A DNA stretch of 64,000 nt. Source: Bacillota bacterium. GTDB lineage: Bacteria > Bacillota > Clostridia > Acetivibrionales > JAEZXR01. The notes below the pieces were generated by a model. It searched no databases and was not told the DNA's origin. It saw only the letters and a program-made list of their open reading frames with translations. This document shows, in pieces, positions 8,252 through 16,765 of this stretch (position 1 is its first letter; each line of letters begins with the position of its first letter). The translations under genes and the position numbers were made by a program. The stretch spans positions 22,499 to 86,498 of the forward strand of contig JAEZXR010000032.1 in NCBI GenBank assembly GCA_023419605.1, written 5' to 3'.

Positions 8252-8902
8252 CTAATCCTTTTGGAAAACGCGGACGAGTTCCTCGAATACGATTCCGGCA
8301 TAAACTTCATTTCCAAAAGAGGTGAGATGAACGCCATCGATATCAAGAAATTTTTCGAGATCCACATTTTTTTCCCGAAGTTTTACGGGCATATCAATAG
8401 TAGGTACGTTTAATTCCGACGCCACTTTCCGTACCGTATCATTATAAGGCTCGATATTCTCCTGGTATGTTCTGCCGTTACCCTGGTGAAGGAATTTTCC
8501 TTCAAAGGGCAACAACAGATGGTTTACGATGAAAATGCAGCTGCCCCCATGCTCCAGGACAATCCTGTGGAATTCCCGGAGGTTCTTTTCATATTCTGCA
8601 ATGCCTACCCGGGGAACGTTGGCCCAGGGCCTGTGATTGCTGTCATTCACTCCGAATTCCACTAGTAGAGTACCCGGCAGATTCGGAATGACATCGCTAT
8701 CCAGCCGGTCAAATGCGTTTGCAGTGGTATTTCCGTTAACACCCTTGTTAATAACCCCAAACCTATATTTATCCCATCCATTGAGCTTGGTCTGCAATAT
8801 GCCGGGCCAACCACCGTTGGTTATGGAATCACCGAAACAAATGATTTTCATAATTTTCTTTTTTTGAAGGCTTTCCTCTTCTTTTAATTTGTCGATATCC
8901 AT
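8252..8902 (-). CDS. SGNH/GDSL-family hydrolase (probable carbohydrate deacetylase)
   Basis: The 216-residue protein has the four SGNH blocks: GDSITNGG with Ser26, the Gly in GVNGNTTAN, FGVNDSNH with the Asn of block III, and DGVH with the Asp-His pair near the C-terminus. There is no signal peptide, so it is cytoplasmic. The first 17 residues are charged and precede the usual start of the fold; a GGAGG site supports the long start, although Met18 (MKIICFGDS) would also give a complete domain. The neighbours degrade pectin, so removing acetyl groups from imported oligosaccharides is a reasonable inference, but the family also holds lipases and other esterases. Confidence 0.85.
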   Translation of the reverse strand: MDIDKLKEEESLQKKKIMKIICFGDSITNGGWPGILQTKLNGWDKYRFGVINKGVNGNTTANAFDRLDSDVIPNLPGTLLVEFGVNDSNHRPWANVPRVGIAEYEKNLREFHRIVLEHGGSCIFIVNHLLLPFEGKFLHQGNGRTYQENIEPYNDTVRKVASELNVPTIDMPVKLREKNVDLEKFLDIDGVHLTSFGNEVYAGIVFEELVRVFQKD

Positions 8903-9138
8903 GAATTATATTCCTCCAATTTGTTAAAATGTAGGGATGCGGTAACGCCTTGCACCAATTCTCTTATAATACTACAAAATCACCAATAATCAAAGGGATT
9001 CTAAGAATCTGGAAGATCATCCGGAGAGATGTATCTGGGTTCCGGGTATTCTTCTAAAGGTGAGGGAGCCAACATTGATTCCTGCACAACAAACAACATT
9101 GTATAGTTTGTTATTCTACATTTTTACGATTTATTAAG

Positions 9139-9167
9139 TTGATTATTTGTCTATTATCTATTATAAT
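9139..9167 (+). promoter_or_regulatory. Promoter of the sodium-pump decarboxylase operon
   Basis: TTGATT at 9139-9144 and TATAAT at 9162-9167 are 17 bp apart. The leader to oadA is about 125 nt. The rest of the 395-bp gap (8903-9297) contains a short palindrome, ATTCTAAGAAT near 9000, and no ORF. Confidence 0.7.
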
Positions 9168-9297
9168 GGAATTATGTAAGACCTGGAATTTTTACCCAAG
9201 CAAATTCCTTCAACGGATTTGCAACTGGGTGGAGGAACAGGCTGAAACAACAGTTTTCTAGCAATGAAGCAATACTAGTAAAAGGAGTGTGGTTACT

Positions 9298-10674
9298 ATG
9301 AAAGTGAACATTACGGAAACCGTTCTGAGAGACGCTAACCAATCCCTTATTGCAACAAGAATGCGATATGAAGACTTTGCTACTATTCTTGAAGAAATGG
9401 ACAACGCTGGATATTACTCCATTGAATGCTGGGGTGGTGCGACTTTTGATTCGTGTCTCAGATATCTTGGTGAGGACCCATGGGAAAGGCTCAGGAAACT
9501 TAAATCAAAATTGAAAAAAACAAAGCTCCAGATGCTCCTAAGAGGGCAGAACTTACTGGGATACAAGCATTACCCGGATGATGTCGTAAGAAAATTCATC
9601 CAGTGTTCCATACAAAATGGGATGGACATTATACGAATATTCGATGCCCTTAATGATTTTAGAAATATTCAGGTGTCGGTGGAGGAAACATTGAAATGCG
9701 GGGGCCACGCCCAGGGAACCATTGCCTATACCACAAGCCCCATCCATAGTTTGGAGAGCTATACCCGGATGGGGGAGCAGCTTGAAAAGATGGGGGTAGA
9801 CTCCATTTGTGTAAAGGATATGGCGGGTATTATGGGACCCAAGGAGGCTTATGACCTCATAAAGGCTTTAAAGCAAACCGTTAAAATTCCAGTATTTTTG
9901 CATACGCATTCAACTACGGGACTCGGACCCATCACCTATTTTAAAGCCATTGAAGCTGGCTGTGACGGAATTGATACTGCAATATCGGCGTTTTCCGGCG
10001 GAACCTCCCAACCTGCCACGGAGTCGCTGCATTATGCAGTAAAACAGATGGGGTATCAGACAGGCTTAAATGAAGGAGAGTTAAAGAAAATCAACGATTT
10101 TTTCAAACCCGTCAAGGAAAGGTTCATCCAGTCCAATGTGTTGGATACCTATGTATTGGGAACAGAGACCGATGCGCTTGTGTATCAGATTCCGGGCGGA
10201 ATGCTGTCAAATTTGATTGCCCAGCTTAAACAGCAAAATGCGATGGACAAGCTTGACGCGGTTTTGCAGGAAACGCCCCGGGTGAGAAAGGATTTAGGAT
10301 ATCCTCCTTTGGTTACACCCATGAGTCAGATGGTGGGTGTTCAAGCAGCCACCAATGTCCTGCTGGGAGAAAGATATAAGAGTGTATCCAAGGAAATTAA
10401 ATCCTATTTAAAGGGCGAATACGGTAAAGCTCCCGGTGAGGTTGATGCGGAGCTTGTTAAAAGGGTATTAGGAAACGAAGTGCCTATTACGAGAAGATTT
10501 GCAGATACATTGGAGCCGGAGTTTGACAAGATAAAAAATCAGGTTAAAAGCATGGCAAAAACCGATGAGGATGTATTGTCCTACATTCTCTTCCCGCAGG
10601 TTGCAGAAAAGTTCTTCAAAGAAAAGGAAGAGCTTTCGGCGCGCAAGGTCTCTTACACGATCGTCAAAGTGTAA
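9298..10674 (+). CDS. oadA: Carboxyltransferase subunit of a sodium-pumping decarboxylase (oxaloacetate decarboxylase alpha type)
   Basis: The 458-residue protein carries out the carboxyl transfer from oxaloacetate (or a related acyl donor) to biotin. The N-terminus ETVLRDANQSLIATRM and the later LLRGQNLLGYKHYPDDVV, FDALNDFRN, VKDMAGIMGP and HTHSTTG segments match the TIM-barrel carboxyltransferase of OadA, pyruvate carboxylase and the 5S transcarboxylase. The biotin domain found at the C-terminus of many OadA proteins is missing and is encoded separately two genes later. A GTG at 9289 is in frame, but the AAAGGAG at about 9280 fits the ATG at 9298. First gene of a five-gene operon. Substrate specificity between oxaloacetate and methylmalonyl-CoA-type donors cannot be read with certainty; the sequence favours oxaloacetate. 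Confidence 0.9.
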   Translation: MKVNITETVLRDANQSLIATRMRYEDFATILEEMDNAGYYSIECWGGATFDSCLRYLGEDPWERLRKLKSKLKKTKLQMLLRGQNLLGYKHYPDDVVRKFIQCSIQNGMDIIRIFDALNDFRNIQVSVEETLKCGGHAQGTIAYTTSPIHSLESYTRMGEQLEKMGVDSICVKDMAGIMGPKEAYDLIKALKQTVKIPVFLHTHSTTGLGPITYFKAIEAGCDGIDTAISAFSGGTSQPATESLHYAVKQMGYQTGLNEGELKKINDFFKPVKERFIQSNVLDTYVLGTETDALVYQIPGGMLSNLIAQLKQQNAMDKLDAVLQETPRVRKDLGYPPLVTPMSQMVGVQAATNVLLGERYKSVSKEIKSYLKGEYGKAPGEVDAELVKRVLGNEVPITRRFADTLEPEFDKIKNQVKSMAKTDEDVLSYILFPQVAEKFFKEKEELSARKVSYTIVKV

Positions 10675-10686
10675 AGGAGGGTGTGT

Positions 10687-11013
10687 ATGGCGATAACAGA
10701 TGGTTTTCAGGTACCCGGATTTGGAGTTGTGACACTATTAGCTGTACTGGTTGGGTTAGGCATTCTTTATATAGTTATATCTTACCGGTTTGATAAGATG
10801 CAAAAAAGTCAGGGAACGAACCCGGAGAATACAAAAGAGGAAAGTGGAGTTCCTTTGGAGCAGGAGGATGCTGGCCTCTCAACAGGACAATTGAAGCTGA
10901 TCGGAGTTGACGAGAAAACTGCTGCAATGATTATGGCCATTGTTAGTCATGAATCAGGCATTACATTGTCAGAATTGCAGTTTATATCAATCAAGGCCCT
11001 TGATGAATCGTGA
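10687..11013 (+). CDS. oadG: Sodium pump decarboxylase gamma subunit
   Basis: The 108-residue protein has one N-terminal membrane helix (GVVTLLAVLVGLGILYIVISY) and a hydrophilic tail, the classic OadG arrangement. The gamma subunit helps assemble the complex and holds the alpha and beta subunits together at the membrane. AAGGAGG overlapping the oadA stop codon points to the ATG at 10687, not the in-frame GTG at 10681. The C-terminal part (about 60-108) is predicted helical. The assignment rests mostly on membrane topology and operon position, as this subunit is poorly conserved. Confidence 0.8.
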   Translation: MAITDGFQVPGFGVVTLLAVLVGLGILYIVISYRFDKMQKSQGTNPENTKEESGVPLEQEDAGLSTGQLKLIGVDEKTAAMIMAIVSHESGITLSELQFISIKALDES

Positions 11014-11041
11014 TGAAAAACGGATATGGAGGAGAATCGGT

Positions 11042-11431
11042 ATGAAATACATTGTTTCCATTAACGGTAAAAATTATGAGGTTGAGGTTGAAAGAGGAAA
11101 GGCCAGCATTGTTGGAACGACGGAAAGCACTGTACAGGCTGCACAGTCTTCGGTTGTTTCAACGCCGGCTCAAACCAATGCGGCACCGGCACCTCAGACA
11201 GTTGTACAATCTAATGTGGCAGGAGAGCCTATAAAGGCGCCGATGCCGGGAACCATACTGTCCATTAAGGCCAAACAGGGAACAGCCGTTAGAAAAGGTG
11301 ATGTTTTATTCATTCTGGAGGCCATGAAGATGGAAAACGAGATCGTTGCACCCAAAGACGGCATTGTTTCGATTGCAGTTGCAAGCGGAGCATCCGTTGC
11401 AACCGGTGATGTGCTTGCTGCAATTCAATAA
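11042..11431 (+). CDS. Biotin carboxyl carrier protein of the decarboxylase
   Basis: The 129-residue protein has an N-terminal strand-rich piece (MKYIVSINGKNYEVEVERG), an Ala/Pro/Gln/Thr-rich flexible linker (about 25-62) and a C-terminal biotinyl domain. The biotinylation motif EAMKMENE is present, with the modified Lys in the middle, and GxIxxxxVxxG-type turns surround it. It shuttles carboxybiotin between the carboxyltransferase and the membrane beta subunit. A frame open upstream to 10940 overlaps oadG, but GGAGGAG immediately before the ATG at 11042 fixes the start. In several Clostridia the carrier is separate, as here. Confidence 0.92.
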   Translation: MKYIVSINGKNYEVEVERGKASIVGTTESTVQAAQSSVVSTPAQTNAAPAPQTVVQSNVAGEPIKAPMPGTILSIKAKQGTAVRKGDVLFILEAMKMENEIVAPKDGIVSIAVASGASVATGDVLAAIQ

Positions 11432-11480
11432 AGGCGGATAGCATGATACAACTATATTGATTTTTAGGAGGCTTATAAAA

Positions 11481-12593
11481 ATGAATGAGTTATTAGCCGG
11501 AATAAATAATCTGCAGCCAGGGAATCTCATCATGTTTGCAGTAGCTGGGATACTTATCTATCTGGCGATTAAAAAGGAATATGAGCCGATGCTGCTTTTA
11601 CCCATCGGGTTTGGCGCTATTTTGGCCAATATTCCGTTATCCTCAGCGATTGGCGGAGAGGGGTTTTTGTCCATCCTGTATGAAGCAGGAATCAAGACAG
11701 AACTTTTTCCGGTACTGATCTTTATTGCCGTGGGTGCTATGATTGATTTTAAACCGTTGCTGCAGAATCCCTTCATGCTTTTTTTCGGCGCCGCTGCACA
11801 GTTTGGAATTTTTGCCACACTGATCATTGCAATTGTGTTAGGATTTGATTTAAAGGAAGCGGCTTCCATTGCCATTATCGGTGCAGCAGATGGACCCACT
11901 TCCATATATGTAGCCCTGAAATTTGCAGAAGGTTTGCTGGCACCCATCTCTGTTGCAGCGTATTCCTATATGGCGTTGGTTCCCATCATCCAACCTCCGG
12001 TCATTAGAGCGCTGACCTCCAAGAAAGAGAGAATGATTCGCATGGAGTATACGCAGGTGGGGATACCAAAAGTGGTTGAAATCCTGTTTCCCATTGTCAT
12101 CACATTGGTGGCAGGCATAATAGCGCCTATTAGTGTTGCACTGGTAGGTTCACTGATGTTCGGCAACCTCATTAGAGTGTGCGGTGTTTTGGACAGGCTT
12201 TCAAGTACGGCGCAGAACGAGTTGGCCAATCTGGTAACTATTTTGCTGGGAATTACCATAGGGTCCACTATGATCGCGAAGGATTTTCTGCGGGCCGATA
12301 CGCTGATGATCATGGGAATGGGACTTGTGGCTTTTGTTTTCGATACGGCAGGGGGGGTTGTTTTTGCAAAAATCCTGAATCTGTTCCTGAAGCAAAAAGT
12401 CAATCCTATGGTGGGGGCCGCAGGCATATCTGCTTTCCCGATGTCGGCAAGGGTTATTCAGAGAATGGCAAAGGAAGAGGATCCCACCAACTTCATACTG
12501 ATGCAGTCTATTAGTGCAAATGTAGCAGGTCAGCTTGGTTCCATTATCGCCGGCGGACTGCTGCTGGCTCTTGTACCTGCACTTTTAAAGTAG
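11481..12593 (+). CDS. oadB: Sodium pump decarboxylase beta subunit
   Basis: This 370-residue polytopic membrane protein decarboxylates carboxybiotin and moves Na+ outward. The signature IIGAADGPTSIYV holds the membrane Asp that is essential in OadB of Klebsiella, and NPFMLFFGAAAQFGIF and the Gly/Ser-rich SAFPMSARVIQ helix also match. AGGAGG at 11466-11471 selects the ATG at 11481 over an upstream in-frame ATG. Decarboxylation-driven Na+ export would conserve energy during fermentation of oxaloacetate derived from sugar acids or citrate. Confidence 0.95.
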   Translation: MNELLAGINNLQPGNLIMFAVAGILIYLAIKKEYEPMLLLPIGFGAILANIPLSSAIGGEGFLSILYEAGIKTELFPVLIFIAVGAMIDFKPLLQNPFMLFFGAAAQFGIFATLIIAIVLGFDLKEAASIAIIGAADGPTSIYVALKFAEGLLAPISVAAYSYMALVPIIQPPVIRALTSKKERMIRMEYTQVGIPKVVEILFPIVITLVAGIIAPISVALVGSLMFGNLIRVCGVLDRLSSTAQNELANLVTILLGITIGSTMIAKDFLRADTLMIMGMGLVAFVFDTAGGVVFAKILNLFLKQKVNPMVGAAGISAFPMSARVIQRMAKEEDPTNFILMQSISANVAGQLGSIIAGGLLLALVPALLK

Positions 12594-12605
12594 GAGGGAT
12601 GAAAA

Positions 12606-12761
12606 ATGTTTAATTTTGAGACTAGTACATTGTATGCGGGTTTGCAGGTTGTGCTTTATGGATTGAGCGGGGTCTTTTTCGTGCTGATTCTGTTTTATCT
12701 ATTGATTAAATATATGATGGCCGTGGCCAAAAAACTTCCTTCAAAAGGGGACAAGGAATAA
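12606..12761 (+). CDS. Small OadG-related membrane subunit (51 aa)
   Basis: A short gene starts at ATG 12606, 12 bp after oadB, with GGAGGG overlapping the oadB stop. It encodes 51 residues: a short N-terminus (MFNFETSTLYAGLQ), one long hydrophobic helix (VVLYGLSGVFFVLILFYLLIKYMM) and a Lys-rich tail. The position and topology match the small OadG-related subunits seen after oadB in other Clostridia. The operon therefore has two gamma-like proteins, one of 108 and one of 51 residues. Its role is likely structural. Confidence 0.75.
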   Translation: MFNFETSTLYAGLQVVLYGLSGVFFVLILFYLLIKYMMAVAKKLPSKGDKE

Positions 12762-12783
12762 GTCCGTATCGGTTTTTTCAGAA

Positions 12784-12818
12784 GAGACAGGCAAGCAGAA
12801 AGTGGCTGCCTGTCTCTC
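12784..12818 (+). terminator. Hairpin after the decarboxylase operon
   Basis: GAGACAGGCA at 12784-12793 pairs with TGCCTGTCTC at 12807-12816, followed by a T/C-rich run. It adjoins a larger palindromic element. Confidence 0.6.
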
Positions 12819-13002
12819 TTCAATTCGTAATTTGGCTGTGAGAGTGATCTGCGTAGGAAAATTTCTCCCGACCCGTAAGGAATACCTCTAAGGAAAGTGC
12901 CTGATGATGTGCCCTAGAGACATTTCCCTGCCAGGCAGCTTTCCGTTGCTGTTGAAATTTTCTGGAGCAGACCACCGAACAGAAGCCAAATTACGAATTG
13001 AA
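12819..13002. repeat. 184-bp imperfect palindrome (MITE-like or structured RNA element)
   Basis: Terminal 19-bp perfect inverted repeats (12819-12837 and 12984-13002, beginning TTCAATTCGTAATTT) enclose an interior that also pairs in pieces: GAAAATTTC with GAAATTTTC, ATCTGC with GCAGA, GGAAAG with CTTTCC, and an apical CTCTAAGG/CCCTAGAG. The whole element could fold into one long hairpin. It holds no ORF. Confidence 0.65.
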
Positions 13003-13114
13003 GCTGTCTCTTTTCAAAATTGACTCCAAAGTTATTGTATGGTAGACTAATATAATGTCAATAAATAAGGATATAAATAAGTCATACAGGCAATCTGGGG
13101 TGGAGGTAAAAAAG

Positions 13115-15406
13115 TTGCACTTTGCTGGTTTTTGGAAGAAAAATAAAGTATTTTGGAATTTCGTATTATCTTATCTGCTTATGATGATCATTACTCTTAT
13201 TGTTGGAAGCTTTGCATATTATCAGGCTGCGAAGGTGGTAGAAGCAGATAGCAGGGAAAGAAATGCTTCGATGCTGGAACAGAGTATGGAAGTCATCGAC
13301 AGGCATTTGTCGCAGATCGATAAGCTGACGATGCAGATTGCACTTAACACGGAATTGAATCGCGCTCTTCAAATGACCAATCCGGCGGCGGAAATGGATA
13401 ACTATCGGTTTCGGAGTCTTATTGAAAGCCTGGCGCAATACGGTATCAATAACGATTTCATCCTGCGGCTTTTTATATATATGGAAAACAGCAATTATAT
13501 TATAACCCCCGAGTCCTTGTATGATCCGGAACTTTTCTATACACGGGTTTTGCAGTACCAGAATATCAGTCTTGAGGAGTGGAAGGAGAAACTTCTCCGG
13601 GGAGAATACAAGGGGGAGTACCTGCCGGCGACACCTGTTTTATTGGCGGATCAGCCCTTTTCAGTAGTCACATACATGAGATCCGTTCCCATAGAGTATC
13701 TGAAAAAGCCCATAGGAAATATAGGGGTGCTTATTGATGAAAACGAGTTCCATAAATTATTGAATCGAATTACGTCAAAGAATAATGGGTTTGTTTACAT
13801 TGCCGATACCCAAGGCCGTATATTGGCTTCCTCATCGTCGACAGGCCAAAAGGTGGAGCCTATTGAAATAGACCCGGGAAAAAACAGCGGTTCCATGCAG
13901 AAGAAAATTCTAGGCGAAGACATGGTGGTGACCTATACAACCTCGCAATATAATAATTGGGTGTATGTGGCGGCTGTGCCGACCCGTTTTGTGCTGTCTA
14001 AAGTGGATTATATCAAAAAAACTACATTTTTTATCATGCTGGCTGCTTTGCTGATCGGTTTCCTCATTGCCTTGTATTTATCCTACCGGCAGGCCAAACC
14101 GGTAAAAAGCATAGTGAAAATGGTTCGGGAGTTTGTGGATGACGAAACAGAGACAGACAGGAATGAGTATGACTATCTCAGAGGAAATGTTTCTCAGATC
14201 ATCAGCAGCAATGTGCTTTTGCGGGAGAAGATGAACAGGCAGATGCCCATCATACAACAAGCGTTTTATGAACGTTTGTTTAAAGGGGAGATGAGTGACC
14301 TGAGTGAGGTGAAAGCCATTTTATCTTACCTGGAAACGGATATTGAAGCAGAAAAATATATGGTCGTTATTATGCACATGTACGACAGAGACGTAGCTGT
14401 AAACAGGGATATTGTGCAAGAGCTTGATATGGCTAAAATTTTCCTGAAGGAAACCATCATCAAATATTTGGGCAACAAAGGGCTCACGTACGATATTGAC
14501 GAGAAGAAAATCGCTTTGCTTATTTACTTTTACTCGCAGGATGAGGAGCTCTGCATAAAAAATGCGGAAATCATCACAAACGGAATTCATGATGAGCTGC
14601 AGGCCCAACATGGTATACGGGTTTCTTTTGCAGGCGGAAGCCTTTGTGACAGTCTGCTGGATGTGAGCCGATCCTTTGAAGAGGCCAGGCAGGTTATGGA
14701 GTATGCCGATGCACAGAAGGCTGAATCAAAAATTGTATGGTACAATGATATTAGTAGGGAAATTAAAGCCTATTATTATCCCGTTGACATGGAAACCAAG
14801 CTGATGAATTGTGTTAAAGCCGGTGAGCAGGAGGAACTGGAGAAAACATTAAAAGCCATCTACCAGGAAAATGTAGTGAATCGGAAACTTCCGAAAACCA
14901 TGCTGAAATATCTGGCTTTTCAGCTTAGAGGTTCCTTAATCCGGCTTATTGTGAGCATGGAAGTTGATACGGATATAAAAGGCCTGATAGAGAATCTGAA
15001 TTTCTCAAAGCCCTTTGATGAAGTGTTTGAGCAGATGCTGGATATCTACAGCAAAATTTGTTCTATCTTCAACGAACAGAAGAAGTGCCGTACTACACAG
15101 TTAAAGGAGCAGATCATCGCCTACATTCATTCTTCTTATATGAATCCCGATCTGGGTCTTCAGAGTGTGGCGTCCAATGTAGGCTTGACAGAAGGATACC
15201 TGTCTCACTTTTTTAAGGATCAGACAGGGGAGAATTTTATCAGCTACGTGGAAAATATTCGTATGCAGCATGCCTGTGACCTTTTGAAAGAAACGGATCA
15301 CTCCATCAGTGAAATTGCCCAAAAGGTTGGCTACAATAGCGATCAGGCTTTTCGAAGAGCATTTAAAAGAGTTAAGGGAGTATCACCAAACGCTTATCGG
15401 GGATAA
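13115..15406 (+). CDS. Membrane-bound AraC-family transcriptional regulator
   Basis: The protein (763 residues from the preferred start) has an N-terminal membrane helix (FWNFVLSYLLMMIITLIVGSF), an extracytoplasmic sensor of about 250 residues, a second helix (TTFFIMLAALLIGFLIALYL), a long cytoplasmic linker and a C-terminal AraC-type double HTH (about the last 100 residues, with ISEIAQKVGYNSDQAFRRAFKRVKGVSPNAYR). This layout is shared with B. subtilis YesS/YtdP/LplR-like regulators that sit beside lpl-type transporters. The longest frame begins at ATG 13055, but that codon overlaps a TATAAT sequence (13051-13056) and lacks a ribosome site. TTG 13115 follows GGAGGT by 7 nt and is preferred. 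It probably senses an extracellular pectin fragment and activates the transporter operon downstream. Confidence 0.85.
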   Translation: MHFAGFWKKNKVFWNFVLSYLLMMIITLIVGSFAYYQAAKVVEADSRERNASMLEQSMEVIDRHLSQIDKLTMQIALNTELNRALQMTNPAAEMDNYRFRSLIESLAQYGINNDFILRLFIYMENSNYIITPESLYDPELFYTRVLQYQNISLEEWKEKLLRGEYKGEYLPATPVLLADQPFSVVTYMRSVPIEYLKKPIGNIGVLIDENEFHKLLNRITSKNNGFVYIADTQGRILASSSSTGQKVEPIEIDPGKNSGSMQKKILGEDMVVTYTTSQYNNWVYVAAVPTRFVLSKVDYIKKTTFFIMLAALLIGFLIALYLSYRQAKPVKSIVKMVREFVDDETETDRNEYDYLRGNVSQIISSNVLLREKMNRQMPIIQQAFYERLFKGEMSDLSEVKAILSYLETDIEAEKYMVVIMHMYDRDVAVNRDIVQELDMAKIFLKETIIKYLGNKGLTYDIDEKKIALLIYFYSQDEELCIKNAEIITNGIHDELQAQHGIRVSFAGGSLCDSLLDVSRSFEEARQVMEYADAQKAESKIVWYNDISREIKAYYYPVDMETKLMNCVKAGEQEELEKTLKAIYQENVVNRKLPKTMLKYLAFQLRGSLIRLIVSMEVDTDIKGLIENLNFSKPFDEVFEQMLDIYSKICSIFNEQKKCRTTQLKEQIIAYIHSSYMNPDLGLQSVASNVGLTEGYLSHFFKDQTGENFISYVENIRMQHACDLLKETDHSISEIAQKVGYNSDQAFRRAFKRVKGVSPNAYRG

Positions 15407-15448
15407 GTAGGGGACGGTAATCATTATTCACAGGATAACATTTATGGA

Positions 15449-15484
15449 AAGGCATTCAAGCAAATACGCTTGGATGCCTTTTTT
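15449..15484 (+). terminator. Intrinsic terminator of the AraC gene
   Basis: A 13-bp stem with one G-U pair (15449-15461 with 15468-15480) is followed by TTTTTT. Confidence 0.9.
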
Positions 15485-15644
15485 GCTGCGGTATAGCGAA
15501 AAAGACCTGCGGTTTTATAATACCGGCTGTATCAAATACTGTTCGGCACATCGAAAACTGTATGGAGGCAGGGAAGGGAGTCTTGAAACCCTATCAAATG
15601 CGGTATTCTGACGGATATCATTTCAGGTATGATCATATCGAGTA

Positions 15645-15673
15645 TTGAATCTTTACGGGTGAATATTTATAAA
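15645..15673 (+). promoter_or_regulatory. Candidate promoter of the oligosaccharide transporter operon
   Basis: TTGAAT at 15645-15650 and TATAAA at 15668-15673 are 17 bp apart. A degenerate ATTCTG lies 63 bp upstream of the -10, the position where other pectin promoters here carry TTTCTA. The rest of the 391-bp gap has no ORF. Confidence 0.45.
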
Positions 15674-15797
15674 GCATAATAGGGATATAAGAGGTTCGAT
15701 GGTTCAGCAACGGAAAGTAAATGAACAAAGAGCTTAGAGATAGAGAAGGGTAATGCTATGAATTGAATTTAATTTGTTTGAAGGGAGTGTAAAAGGT

Positions 15798-16748
15798 ATG
15801 CAAAATGCTGAAACAGTTATGTTGAATACCAAAAGTAAGAAAAAAGCGACAAAAAGTAGTGACTTGTTTAAAAGAATCAATAAATACAAATTGTTCTACT
15901 TGATGTTTGCGCCTGTATTTATATTCTATGTACTATTCCACTACGTTCCTATGATCGGTGTAAAGATGGCCTTTTACGAATATGGTATCTTCGGGCCCAC
16001 CAAGTTCATAGGATGGGAAAATTTTGAGAGGCTTTTTCAAAATAAGGATTTTTGGATATCCATGAAAAACACACTGATTCTCAGCTTCTATAATCTAGGG
16101 CTTGGAATGGTAATTACTATTTCATTTGCTCTTTTATTAAATGAAGTTAGGACGGGCTATTTTAAAAAGTTCGTTCAAACGGCGGTGTACCTTCCGCACT
16201 TTCTTTCCTGGGTGGTTATTGCTGCAGTATTTACCCTGATTCTGTCTCCGGAGTACGGTGTTGTAAATGCGGTTATAAACAGTCTGGGAGGCGAAAAGAT
16301 ATACTTTCTGATTTCGGAAAAATGGTGGAGAGGTATATTTATCGCGATTAACCGTTGGAAGGAAACAGGATGGGCTGCTATTATCTACATGGCTGCATTA
16401 TCAAATGTAAATCCAGAATTGTATGAAGCTGCTGAGATTGACGGCGCAGGAAGGCTGAAGCAAACATGGTATATCACGCTTCCTTCCATAATGACCACGA
16501 TACTGACAGTGCTGATTCTGGATATGGCCAAGGTCCTGGATATATTCCAATCCGTTATGGTTATGCAGAATCCGCTCGTTTATAGTGTTTCCGATGTTAT
16601 CGGAACTTATACCTACAGGGTAGGTCTTGTGCAGGGCGATTACGACTATGCAGCAGCCGTCGGTTTGTTTAAATCCGTAATTTCATTGGTTCTTGTTATG
16701 ATGGCCAATCGGTTAAGCAAAAAGGTCAAAGGGGAAAGTATTCTATAA
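15798..16748 (+). CDS. lplB: Oligosaccharide ABC transporter permease, LplB type
   Basis: The 316-residue protein has six predicted membrane helices and the EAA loop (EAAEIDGAGRLKQTWYITLP) that contacts the ATPase. The N-terminal FYLMFAPVFIFYVLFHYVPM and GVKMAFYEYGIFGP segments are characteristic of the LplB/YtcP branch of binding-protein-dependent sugar permeases. The frame opens from TTG 15774, but AAGGGAG fits the ATG at 15798. It pairs with the permease after 17 bp and with the binding protein further on. No ATPase gene is present; such transporters commonly share an MsmX-type ATPase encoded elsewhere. The likely cargo is unsaturated galacturonides or rhamnogalacturonides. Confidence 0.9.
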   Translation: MQNAETVMLNTKSKKKATKSSDLFKRINKYKLFYLMFAPVFIFYVLFHYVPMIGVKMAFYEYGIFGPTKFIGWENFERLFQNKDFWISMKNTLILSFYNLGLGMVITISFALLLNEVRTGYFKKFVQTAVYLPHFLSWVVIAAVFTLILSPEYGVVNAVINSLGGEKIYFLISEKWWRGIFIAINRWKETGWAAIIYMAALSNVNPELYEAAEIDGAGRLKQTWYITLPSIMTTILTVLILDMAKVLDIFQSVMVMQNPLVYSVSDVIGTYTYRVGLVQGDYDYAAAVGLFKSVISLVLVMMANRLSKKVKGESIL

Positions 16749-16765
16749 AGGGAGGGAGATAGGCA

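Noticed and set aside
8997..9013. Palindrome around ATTCTAAGAAT as a member of the TTTCTA element set
   Set aside because: Its distance to either neighbouring promoter does not match the 61-63 bp spacing.
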